This document shows positions 1-7,350 of a stretch of DNA of 39,270 nt, in pieces. Source of the DNA: a virus; IMG/VR virus record IMGVR_UViG_3300046455_000267, positions 1 through 39,270 of that record; one strand, 5' to 3'. A model generated the notes under the pieces. The model saw only the letters and a program-made list of their open reading frames with translations, did no database searches and was not told where the DNA came from. The position numbers and the translations under genes are program-made. Each line of letters starts with the position of its first letter. Positions within the stretch are counted from its first letter, which is position 1.

Positions 1-21
1 GTTGAGAATGTTGAAATCCAT
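1..21 (-). CDS. Start of a gene running off the left edge (probable lysis-cassette gene)
   Basis: Only the first seven codons are inside the window (M-D-F-N-I-L-N). An ATG on the minus strand at 21 follows a TTTGGA-type ribosome site, just after the terminator hairpin at 34-57. Phage genes next to the 75-residue neighbour are often holins or endolysins, but seven residues cannot show that. An alternative ATG at 28 reads another frame. Confidence 0.35.
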
Positions 22-33
22 CGGTCATCCAAA

Positions 34-57
34 GAAAAATCCGCCCGAAGGCGGCTT
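34..57 (-). terminator. Intrinsic terminator after the 75-residue gene
   Basis: On the minus strand CCGCC and GGCGG (41-54 on plus) form a perfect 5-bp stem around a four-base loop, followed by ATTTTTC. It sits 13 bases past the stop codon of the 70-297 gene. Confidence 0.75.
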
Positions 58-69
58 GTGTGTGATGCG

Positions 70-297
70 TCAGTCGGGTATGACTGCGCGCGCTCCCTCG
101 TCAGGTTCGAGCGACCGGAGGCAATGATTCGCCTGCACGAAATTCAGCAAGCGGCAGAGCACGCAGCCCCATCGCTTACCCTCCTGCATGGCTTTCGCTG
201 CTCTCGACGAAATCGTTTCATCAGGATCACCGAAGGCGAGCGCGTTCACGAGTTGGTCGAGCGCGATAAGCACGTTCCAAAACCATTTTTTGAACAT
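70..297 (-). CDS. Small conserved phage protein found near lysis genes
   Basis: This 75-residue protein begins with a hydrophobic/aromatic helix (residues 1-20, WFWNVLIALDQLVNAL), then has a G-DPDET-SSRA motif and later a Cys-rich middle. From memory, the pattern (aromatic helix, then PDETLSSRA, then a D/NHC motif) recurs in small phage proteins beside holin/endolysin genes; its function is not known. No convincing ribosome site precedes ATG 297, and no in-frame upstream ATG or GTG exists before a stop. An intrinsic terminator follows. Confidence 0.75.
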   Translation of the reverse strand: MFKKWFWNVLIALDQLVNALAFGDPDETISSRAAKAMQEGKRWGCVLCRLLNFVQANHCLRSLEPDEGARAVIPD

Positions 298-357
298 GGC
301 GATTTCATTGGCGCGTAAAATAGCCCATCACTCCGCGCCAAAAAGGGATAGGCACAA

Positions 358-501
358 ATGACGAACCCGGATCGAGAGCAGCTTTACCGCGCGCACTTTC
401 CAGACGGCAGCACGCGACTTCTCACGAAAGTAGAAGTCGATGCACTGCTCGCCAGCAAGTACGGAAGCAGGGTAATCATCGAGCCGGTATCGAAGGCTTG
501 A
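358..501 (+). CDS. 47-residue hypothetical protein, opposite to the late operon
   Basis: ATG at 358 follows an AAAGGGA ribosome-site-like stretch. The product has a normal composition (MTNPDREQLYRAHF...VIIEPVSKA) and the frame uses many G/C third bases. It ends one base before the convergent stop of the fibre-chaperone gene, which fits a real gene packed into the gap. I do not recognise the family. It would be a short plus-strand gene in a minus-strand operon. Confidence 0.5.
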   Translation: MTNPDREQLYRAHFPDGSTRLLTKVEVDALLASKYGSRVIIEPVSKA

Positions 502-502
502 A

Positions 503-1078
503 TCAAGCCCAGGCGATCGCGTTCACCGCGTCGACCGTTGACGCTGCCGCGACCTGTCCGGCGAGCGCTTGATTCTTCGCCATCGCAGCGAGAACCGCGG
601 CTTTCCCGTCTTGGCCGACCTTCTGAATCTGCGCGGCGGTGTGCGCGCGGAATTCCCAATCGCCCGACGCATCAGCGCACCAGAACGGCGTAACCCATCC
701 GGCGGCGCCGTTAGCCAACAGCGAGTCGATGACCGACGACGCGAGGTTTTGCTGATCGGTGTCCTTTGCCGGGTACGTGTACGCGGCGCCGAGCGCGTTC
801 GAAGTGAAGCCCGCGACAATCGAGGCTTTGCACGCAGCCGACAGTTCAGCGAACTTCGCGACTTGCGCTGCGGCGAGCAGTTCGGCGGCGGAAGGCGGCG
901 GTACGTCCGCGAGCGCACCGTTCTCGACGAACTTCGACCCTTGGTTATTAATGCATTCCTGCCATTCCGCTTCCGTGATGTCGATCACTTGCGCGCCTTG
1001 CGGCGCCGGGCTGTCGATGCTGTCGTAAAAGGCGATGATTGCGCCGCTTGCGTCATACGCTGCTTGTTTTTGTCCCAT
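503..1078 (-). CDS. Tail fibre assembly chaperone-like protein (DUF4376-type C-terminus)
   Basis: 191 residues. The N-terminal third resembles tail-fibre assembly proteins (G-AIIAFYDSIDSP, then an EAEWQECI segment). The C-terminal part has the DUF4376 signature: a CKASIVAGFTSNALGAAYTYPAK stretch, D-Q-NL, then W-T-PFWC and W-F-HTAAQ, ending in an alanine-rich helix. Such proteins lie directly downstream of tail fibres and are thought to help fold them or sit at the fibre tip. It follows the fibre gene by 5 bases, so co-expression is expected. The chaperone role is inferred from the family and position. Confidence 0.75.
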   Translation of the reverse strand: MGQKQAAYDASGAIIAFYDSIDSPAPQGAQVIDITEAEWQECINNQGSKFVENGALADVPPPSAAELLAAAQVAKFAELSAACKASIVAGFTSNALGAAYTYPAKDTDQQNLASSVIDSLLANGAAGWVTPFWCADASGDWEFRAHTAAQIQKVGQDGKAAVLAAMAKNQALAGQVAAASTVDAVNAIAWA

Positions 1079-1083
1079 GTCTC

Positions 1084-2349
1084 TTAGTATCCAATTCCGA
1101 TGATTCGCGTTCCTGAAATTGATTTTCCAGTCGTGCCGCTACCTTCGCCGATGGTTACCAGCGTATTCGTGAGCGACACGATTTCCGTCGTCCCCTGCGA
1201 GGTTCCGACCGGCGTCGCAGTGCAAGTCAATACCGCATTAGGAAACGCGATCGGCCAGTTCGTCGAAAGCGTGCCGGCCGGAGCCATAGCGCCCCCCGAC
1301 ATCCACTGGATAATGAGCCCGCTCGGCAGCTTTTGATAGCCTGCTGAGGCAAGGAATGCGCCGAATGACGCGGATTTTCCAAGTTGCACCGAGCCGCCGA
1401 CCGCATACCACTGCGAAGGGCCGGCAAGTTCGAGAACAAGCGTATCGCCAACCCCGAGCGTCATTGACGTAACGGTATTCACGAAGTCACCCGAAATCGT
1501 GTCTGAGCCGGCGGCTTGGACTACGCCAGCCGCAACACCGCTCACAAACTCGATTCGACTTCCGACAGGAAGCGACGCAGCGCTCGGAAGCGTCAGCGTT
1601 TGATTGCTCAACTGCATGTTAAGCGTCGCGCCGGCGATGCTTGCGGGAAGTGTTCGGCTGCCAGTCGTCGAGATAAGCGTGCTTGCCTGAAGGCCGCGAG
1701 AGAACCCGAATAATTTCGGGGCGCCGAATACGCCCGCGATATTGCTCGCCGTGACGCTCGACGCGCCATATGCGACCGTGACCGTATAAAGCGCGGTCTG
1801 CCCGACCGGCGTTGCCGGCGTCGTCTGCGAGCCGGTCGTCGCGGGAACGCCCGCGGTGAGCGTCAATTGAACCGTATCCTGGCGCAACGTGTTCTGCGAC
1901 GTGCCGAGGTTGTTCGGGCCGCTGTACGCTTGCGCCGGGTTCGACGCGTTGTAATACGGAAGCACGGTCGCGCCCGTATCGGCTTCGAGGAACGATGCGG
2001 AAATCAAATAGACGATCGACTGCCCGGACGTCACCGGCGCCGGCGTCGCGAAGGTCTGAGCCGTCTTGAGAATGCCCTGCTTCATCGTCACGGTCGAGTC
2101 GGCCGCGAGCGACGAGTAAGCCGTCGCATCGAGCGCCGCCTGCGCATACACCGCGCCCGGCTGCACGACGACGTTCATCGCCGCCGGCGTGTTCGGCACG
2201 CACGCGAGGCCGGTGAAAAACGGGCCGGTCACGCCTTGCCCGAATGCGTCTTGGCACAACTGCCCGAGCGCGAACATCGCATTTTTGTTCGTGTTCAGGA
2301 GGTCGGTTTCGAGGGGGACCGAACCGCTATAAACAATCTGACGATCCAA
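1084..2349 (-). CDS. Tail fibre / receptor-binding protein
   Basis: 421 residues, reading from a TTG start at 2349 after a GGAG ribosome site. The N-terminal part (1-130) looks like a baseplate-attachment region. The middle is Thr/Ser/Ala/Gly-rich beta repeat, with a TLTLPSAASLPVGSRIEF segment typical of carbohydrate-binding fibre modules. The C-terminus (about 335-421) has the gp53-like fibre tip pattern: YQKLPSGLIIQW, PIAFPNAV, then a terminal ISGTRIIGIGY. It should set host specificity. It is separated from the tail protein I gene by a terminator-like hairpin (2361-2389), unlike the overlapping genes upstream. Confidence 0.8.
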   Translation of the reverse strand: MDRQIVYSGSVPLETDLLNTNKNAMFALGQLCQDAFGQGVTGPFFTGLACVPNTPAAMNVVVQPGAVYAQAALDATAYSSLAADSTVTMKQGILKTAQTFATPAPVTSGQSIVYLISASFLEADTGATVLPYYNASNPAQAYSGPNNLGTSQNTLRQDTVQLTLTAGVPATTGSQTTPATPVGQTALYTVTVAYGASSVTASNIAGVFGAPKLFGFSRGLQASTLISTTGSRTLPASIAGATLNMQLSNQTLTLPSAASLPVGSRIEFVSGVAAGVVQAAGSDTISGDFVNTVTSMTLGVGDTLVLELAGPSQWYAVGGSVQLGKSASFGAFLASAGYQKLPSGLIIQWMSGGAMAPAGTLSTNWPIAFPNAVLTCTATPVGTSQGTTEIVSLTNTLVTIGEGSGTTGKSISGTRIIGIGY

Positions 2350-2360
2350 AGTGAATCTCC

Positions 2361-2389
2361 AAAAGAAAAAGCCCGCGCGAGGCGGGCTT
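2361..2389 (-). terminator. Terminator-like hairpin before the tail fibre gene
   Basis: GCCCGC (2371-2376) pairs with GCGGGC (2382-2387), extended by flanking A-T pairs. On the minus strand it is followed by a T-rich tract (plus-strand AAAAGAAAAA, 2361-2370). It lies between baseplate and fibre genes and would reduce fibre transcription. Confidence 0.7.
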
Positions 2390-2409
2390 GGTGATGCGTG
2401 TCGGCGGGA

Positions 2410-3078
2410 TTAGTTACTGATGGCGACCCATGCAATCGTCGCGGCGGGAATAACGGAGGCGATCGCGGCATAGATCGCCGCATCGGTGACGCCGGTCGTC
2501 ATGTCGCCGATGTTTGCGTAAGCGGCGCGCGATGGCGTCGCGTATCCGCCGGGTGATGTGCCGTAGCCTTGGATATACGGAAGGCCGGAGCCGGCCGGAC
2601 GGTACGCGGTGACGAAGGCTTGATAGTTGAGTAGCAGCGAGCCGTATGCACCGGCGACGCCGTAGCCGATGCCGCCCGAGCGGTATGCTCCCGTATCCTG
2701 CGGCCGGGTCGGCTCGACGATCGTCGGAGCGCGCCCGGTGAGGTCGGTCAGAATCTTCGTGATTGCCGCGCGTGTGCCGCGCTCTCGCACGATGTTGATT
2801 TTGATCCGCGTCCGATAATTCGCGTCGGTCTCGTTCTGCAAGCGCCGAAGCCCGTTCTCGCCGAAATAGTCGGCGGCGGAAATGTCGAGCCAACCATCCG
2901 TCGACGTCTGAAGCCGGGTTTGCGCGAGCAGGTATTGATATGCCGCATAGACCGACACAAACGCCGACGCGATGCCGCCGAGCAACGCATCGAGAATCGG
3001 CGAGTCGGTTCCGAACCAACCGCTCGGCATGCGCGCCTTGATGCGCGCGAAAAAATCCGCTTGGTCTCCTGTTGCCAT
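2410..3078 (-). CDS. Baseplate tail protein I / Mu gp48-like
   Basis: 222 residues. Position directly after baseplate J matches P2 gpI and Mu gp48, the outer baseplate proteins that join the fibre. Visible features are an N-terminal amphipathic region with PSGWFG, a LQTSTDGWLDISAADYFGENGLRR segment, RTRIKINIVRERGTRAAI, and a Gly/Tyr-rich C-terminal half. Start and stop overlap the J gene by one base (TAATG). Confidence 0.7.
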   Translation of the reverse strand: MATGDQADFFARIKARMPSGWFGTDSPILDALLGGIASAFVSVYAAYQYLLAQTRLQTSTDGWLDISAADYFGENGLRRLQNETDANYRTRIKINIVRERGTRAAITKILTDLTGRAPTIVEPTRPQDTGAYRSGGIGYGVAGAYGSLLLNYQAFVTAYRPAGSGLPYIQGYGTSPGGYATPSRAAYANIGDMTTGVTDAAIYAAIASVIPAATIAWVAISN

Positions 3079-4229
3079 TAGCTCACCGATACCGAAGACG
3101 ATTTGATGACCTGCTGATTCGTCGCCGACAAATCAACCGTCGCGCCGTTCACCGTGAGCGTGAGCACACTGAGAACGTCGCTCGATGCGTCGATGGCGAT
3201 CTGCCCGAGCTTGAAGTAAGGGAGCGTCGCGCCGAGCGGGAGTGTGTTGATATACGAGAGAAGCGCCGTTTGCACGAGCGAGCACGTCGTCGCGTGATCG
3301 ACGCCGGTCGACGTCGTTTTGAGCGTCATCACAACCGTTGCATTGACGACGGTCGGGGCGAATACGCCGAACGTCGACGTGAAGGGGCGCACCGCGTCGA
3401 CCGCGTTATAAACCGCCGAGAGCACGGTCGAGCCTGGGGCGCCGGTTCCGTCATCGACGACGACGAAGAAATACCCCATCTGCGTAACGCCGGCCTTCGT
3501 CTGGTTCTCGGTGATCGAGTAGGTGAAGTTCGCGCCGAGCGCCGTGATTGCCGCGCCGATTGCCGCTTTCGTTGCTCGCGCGAGTGACGCGAGGTATCCG
3601 ACGAAGCGAATGCGCGCTGCGGCGTCCGTTTCCGCGTCGACGCCGTTCGTGAAGGCGAGCGCATTCGTCACCGTGTCGACGAAAGGAATCGACTGGTAAA
3701 GCGCGCTGATGGCGCCCGCGCTCACGTTGCCCGAGGAATCCGGCAGACTCAGCGAGTTCGAGCCGGCGGTGATGCTCACGACCGAGCACGTAACAGACGC
3801 CGAGCCGGCCGCGATCACGAAGCCGCCGAGCGTCGCGCTATAGGCGGCGTTCGTCGTGTCGACGACGACTTGATATTGCTGCGATCCGTCGCCAGTCTGA
3901 ACGATCGAGCCGACCGGAACGACCGCCTGCTGCGTGGTCGTGAAGCGGGAGAACGTGACCTGACCGCTTGCCGCTGTCGGGGCGAGCCGCGTGAATCCGT
4001 ACTGCGCGAACCATGTGTCGAGGTCCGCGCCGTTCGACGTCGCCGCGCGCGTGAGTGCGATCGCGCTCAGAATGAGACCTTGGAGCCAGAGCGCGACCCA
4101 TGCCGTGCCTTCGCCGATGGCGCGGAGAACCGAGCCGATGACGAAGTTCACGAGAGTGGATGCTGCGCCCTGCACCGTCGTCGCGAACCCGGTGAGGATT
4201 TGCGTGAAGGATTGTGTGTTGACGCTCAT
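3078..4229 (-). CDS. Baseplate J-like protein (wedge component)
   Basis: 383 residues. The diagnostic central part of the Baseplate_J family is present: YQSIPFVDTVTNAL...G-D-ETDAAARIRFVGYLASLARATKAAI, followed by beta-rich repeats and the TLPLGATLPYFKLGQIA segment near the C-terminus. In P2 and Mu this protein builds the wedges around the hub and triggers sheath contraction. It overlaps the gp25-like gene by 4 bases and ends at the first base of the tail protein I start. Confidence 0.9.
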   Translation of the reverse strand: MSVNTQSFTQILTGFATTVQGAASTLVNFVIGSVLRAIGEGTAWVALWLQGLILSAIALTRAATSNGADLDTWFAQYGFTRLAPTAASGQVTFSRFTTTQQAVVPVGSIVQTGDGSQQYQVVVDTTNAAYSATLGGFVIAAGSASVTCSVVSITAGSNSLSLPDSSGNVSAGAISALYQSIPFVDTVTNALAFTNGVDAETDAAARIRFVGYLASLARATKAAIGAAITALGANFTYSITENQTKAGVTQMGYFFVVVDDGTGAPGSTVLSAVYNAVDAVRPFTSTFGVFAPTVVNATVVMTLKTTSTGVDHATTCSLVQTALLSYINTLPLGATLPYFKLGQIAIDASSDVLSVLTLTVNGATVDLSATNQQVIKSSSVSVS

Positions 4230-4627
4230 CGGTTGATGTCGAAGGAAAGAAGTTCGGTTTCGCCGGTTATGACGTCGGCGTACTGGATATTCACGGTCGC
4301 GCCGTTGTTAAACGGGATGACATCGATCACCGGCGCCGGCGTGCGCGCGACGCCAGGGAATGAAACGACGATGCTGCGCACGAGTGCGCGAATCTCGTTC
4401 ACGTTGAGCGTGCTACCGATGCGCCGCGGGAGTGACGCGCCGAAGTCGGGATGATCCGAGTAATCAGCGGTCGCAAGCGGGTTTCCGGCGCGGTCGAAGA
4501 GGGCGGCGTTCGTGAGCAAGCCGCGCAAGATTTGTTGCTGCGTCGTGTCGGTCGAGTTCGCGAGCGCGAGGTCGCCCGAGGGGGAGACGTTTAGATCATT
4601 GCCCCAATAGTGATAGACATCGCTCAT
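4226..4627 (-). CDS. Baseplate wedge protein, gpW/gp25-like
   Basis: 133 residues with the gp25/gpW order: N-terminal SDVYHYWGNDLNVSPSGDLALAN, a QQILRGLLTN helix, a region of G-DYSDHPDFGASLPRRIG, and a C-terminal strand segment ADVITGETELLSFDI. The family is named for a lysozyme-like fold but acts structurally, linking sheath to baseplate. It lies between spike gpV and J as in P2 (V-W-J). Confidence 0.85.
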   Translation of the reverse strand: MSDVYHYWGNDLNVSPSGDLALANSTDTTQQQILRGLLTNAALFDRAGNPLATADYSDHPDFGASLPRRIGSTLNVNEIRALVRSIVVSFPGVARTPAPVIDVIPFNNGATVNIQYADVITGETELLSFDINR

Positions 4628-5274
4628 ACTGGCGCCCCTGTGTTCGCACCGCCGTTGCCGTTCGTGTGAACGTGCGTGCTGCCGATGCTCTTGCCGTTGT
4701 TGGTGATCGAGCCGGTTGTCGCGAGGTTGCCCGTCACGGTCGACGCCGCACCGCTGCCGTTGTCGCCAGAAACAGCCATGCCACCTTGACCGGTCATCGT
4801 TTGTTTGACGAGCAGCGTGTTATCCATCACGACCGGGCCGACGAAGTGATGTTGCGAGCCGGTGTAAGTGATCGTCGACGGAGCAGTGACGACAATCGTT
4901 CCGTCGCCGTTGAACTTGAGCGCGCTGCCGCTTTTGTGCACGATGTACGTGTCGCCAGAAGGAACCGCCGGCGGCACATTCACGTTCGAAAAGAACCGCC
5001 CGAGGATGCGCGGTGCGGCCGGGTTCGCTTCACTGAACGCGACCTGCACCATATCGCCCAGGTTCGGGCCGCATACGATTCCGAAGCCGTTGCCGACGCC
5101 GATCGCACCAAGCGGAATCCAGCCGGCAACCTCAACGCCTTCGGGCTGAATCGTGACCTTTACCGCGTGCTTCGCCGGGTCGTATGACGTGATGATTCCG
5201 GTCAGCGGCTTCGAGAGGTCGAGCATCGCGAGCGCCGCGCGCTGACTCATCGCGTTAGCGAGATGGCGCCCCAT
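4624..5274 (-). CDS. Baseplate spike protein gpV-like
   Basis: 216 residues. Residues about 20-95 look like the OB-fold part of gpV (PLTGIITSYDPAKHAVKV, GPNLGDMVQVAF, APRILGRFFS). A beta-helical repeat follows (VVMDNTLLVKQTMTGQGGMAVSG). The end contains H-V-H followed by a Gly-rich G-ANTGAPV tail; in P2-type spikes an H-x-H pair at the apex binds iron and sharpens the tip that pierces the outer membrane. Overlaps its neighbours by 1 and 4 bases. Confidence 0.85.
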   Translation of the reverse strand: MGRHLANAMSQRAALAMLDLSKPLTGIITSYDPAKHAVKVTIQPEGVEVAGWIPLGAIGVGNGFGIVCGPNLGDMVQVAFSEANPAAPRILGRFFSNVNVPPAVPSGDTYIVHKSGSALKFNGDGTIVVTAPSTITYTGSQHHFVGPVVMDNTLLVKQTMTGQGGMAVSGDNGSGAASTVTGNLATTGSITNNGKSIGSTHVHTNGNGGANTGAPV

Positions 5275-6404
5275 CAGGTTAGCTCCTGGGTGTCGGGTGA
5301 ATGGTTCTTTGCGCTGACGGTCAGCGTGTAGCCGCTATCGAAACTCAGCGCGCGCCGCAGCGAATCGGGGTAATAGGTCTGATCGAACGCCGTGCCAGTG
5401 CCGACGAGTTGAACGAGGCTTGCGACCGTCAGCGCGTCGTTTCCCGCGGCGGGAATCGTGAACTCGCAACGCATCTCGTGTTGAATGATCTGCGCGTACT
5501 TCGCTTGCGCGAACTGCAAGACCTTTTCCTGCGTCAGATTCGGGACGCTGTAATAGTAGGTTTGCGATCCGCTGCCGATTTGCGAGGCGCCCGGCTTGAC
5601 CGCCGTCTGCTTGTTCGGCGGATAAGTCGTCGTGAACGTCTTTTGCGCGGCGTCATTCCACGACCGCACGACGACGACGATTCCTTTCGATACCGTCAGC
5701 GCGCGTTCGAGCTTGAGCGCTTCGACGTTGCTGCGCGAGTAGCCGGTTTCACTGTCGGGCGGCGTCCAGGTGACGAGGAACGGCGTGACGCTCGCCGGGT
5801 CCGGCTTCGGCTGAAAGTTGAGCGTCTGACCGCTGACCCATACGTAAAACTGCTCGTTGCGCGCGAGTTCGCAGAGCAAATCCCATTCGGTGCGCGCCGC
5901 GGTCATCTTTTCGTGATCGATTTCGTAAAACTTGCCGGCGAGCGTTTTAGTCGCGGCGATGTTGGCTTTCATGCCGTGTCGATCGGCGAGGATTTGCGCG
6001 ATCTGTGACGCGGTTTTGTTCTGCCATTTTTCCGTCGTCTTCGAATCGATTAGAACTCGGGTGAGGTCGCGACCGGATATGTGCACCGTGCCGGCGACTG
6101 GATCGTATTCGAGCGCGTCGACCTGCCCGTAAATGAGCGAGGTCAGTTCTTCGGCCGTCCAGTTCAAGCCGTCCGCAGGGATGCCCGCGAATATCTCAAC
6201 GAAAATTTCGGTCTGGCTCGCGATCCACGCGAGACTACGGTCGGCCGGCAGTTTGTTCGCGGCGAACGTGACGGAAAATGTGTCGGCGCTCAGGAAATTG
6301 TTGTTGTCAACTTCGAACGCCGTCCATCCCTTGATCGGCGAAAGAGTTCCGCCCTTCGTCGCCAACTTCACCGCGCCGCGTACCGCCTGGGCGGTGTTAG
6401 GCAC
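5274..6404 (-). CDS. Baseplate hub protein gpD / Mu gp44-like (late control D family)
   Basis: 376 residues. The start is a GTG at 6404, chosen because AGGAGGG sits six bases upstream. Family features: GWTAFEVDNNNFLSADTFSVTF, G-VDALEYDP-AGTVHISGRDLTRVLIDSKT, then A-QIA-ILADRHGM. Later comes RTEWDLLCELARNEQFYVWV-G-TLNFQPKP. These match the hub that connects tube to spike. The name 'late control' comes from P2 D; the known role is structural. Its first 8 bases overlap the end of the LysM gene, whose last codons carry this gene's ribosome site. Confidence 0.85.
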   Translation of the reverse strand: MPNTAQAVRGAVKLATKGGTLSPIKGWTAFEVDNNNFLSADTFSVTFAANKLPADRSLAWIASQTEIFVEIFAGIPADGLNWTAEELTSLIYGQVDALEYDPVAGTVHISGRDLTRVLIDSKTTEKWQNKTASQIAQILADRHGMKANIAATKTLAGKFYEIDHEKMTAARTEWDLLCELARNEQFYVWVSGQTLNFQPKPDPASVTPFLVTWTPPDSETGYSRSNVEALKLERALTVSKGIVVVVRSWNDAAQKTFTTTYPPNKQTAVKPGASQIGSGSQTYYYSVPNLTQEKVLQFAQAKYAQIIQHEMRCEFTIPAAGNDALTVASLVQLVGTGTAFDQTYYPDSLRRALSFDSGYTLTVSAKNHSPDTQELT

Positions 6405-7350
6405 TTAGAATCCCTCCTGAATCGTCGGTGTATGGCGGAATCGTGATCGCCTGATTGCCGCTGATGTTCGTGTCGCCGCCGAGCTGCGGGTTCGCCTTCT
6501 GCAACGCCGTCCAGCCGCTCACCTTGCCGTAATACTTCGAGGCGAGGTCGAAGAGCGAGCCGCCGGAGACTTGAACGGTTTTCACGCCACTGTTTATCTG
6601 CCCGACGTTCGAACCCATGCGCCCGAGCACGCTGTTCAGGTTCACGAGCGCGGCTTGATTCGTCATCGCGTTGATTTGCGTGCTGAGTTTCGCGACGTTC
6701 GTCGACAGCGGGTTATTCGGCAGAATGCCGCCGAGCGTCGTGACGCTCATCAGCGTGTTTTCGGTCGACGAAATCAAAACCTTAACCTCCGAGCGCACGG
6801 CGTTGAGCGGTTGCAAAACGCTGTTGAGCGTGCTTTTCGCCGCGCTCGCGAACGACGAAACGGCGCTAATCGCCGAGCCTAGCGACGCCATCGGCGCGGC
6901 GAGCGAAGGAAAGCCCGACGCCAGCGTGTTCGCGGTCGAGAGGTCGCCGTTCATCAGGTCGTCGATCGTCGGCACTGCGCCGCCGCCGTCGTCGTTCAGA
7001 TAGTCTTGAACGACCGTGCATGAGATGCGGTAGGGAATCTGATAGTCGCGCTGATAGTCCGCTTCGAACTCGGTGATGACGACTTTGTAAAGGAACTCGG
7101 ACCACGACAGCGTGAGCGGCAAGCCGTCGTCGTGCATCGACTTCAGCGTGAGCGCGCGATCGAGCGCCGTCGTGCCGACGAGCCAGCCGGACCAGTCGAG
7201 CGGCGCGTGATCGGCGCCGAGCATGTCGACCTGTCGAGCGCCGCCGACCAGCCGGTGAACGATCGCCTGATGCCGCGACCGAACGTTGATGTGTTCGGGG
7301 ATTTCGTACTCAGTGAATACGAAATCGCCCAAGGTGAGAACGGTCGCCAT
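6397..7350 (-). CDS. LysM-containing baseplate/tail-tube initiator protein
   Basis: 317 residues. The N-terminal 110 residues resemble tail proteins of the DNA-circularisation/baseplate type (GDFVFTEYEIPEHINVRSR, LDWSGWLVG, LKSMHDDGLPLTLSW). The middle is Ala/Ser/Leu-rich helix. Residues about 258-305 form a LysM-like motif: GGSLFDLASKYYGKVSGWTAL, then ANPQLGGDTNISGNQAITIP. LysM modules in tail proteins usually mediate baseplate packing at the hub. It sits between tape measure and hub and overlaps both. Confidence 0.75.
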   Translation of the reverse strand: MATVLTLGDFVFTEYEIPEHINVRSRHQAIVHRLVGGARQVDMLGADHAPLDWSGWLVGTTALDRALTLKSMHDDGLPLTLSWSEFLYKVVITEFEADYQRDYQIPYRISCTVVQDYLNDDGGGAVPTIDDLMNGDLSTANTLASGFPSLAAPMASLGSAISAVSSFASAAKSTLNSVLQPLNAVRSEVKVLISSTENTLMSVTTLGGILPNNPLSTNVAKLSTQINAMTNQAALVNLNSVLGRMGSNVGQINSGVKTVQVSGGSLFDLASKYYGKVSGWTALQKANPQLGGDTNISGNQAITIPPYTDDSGGILSA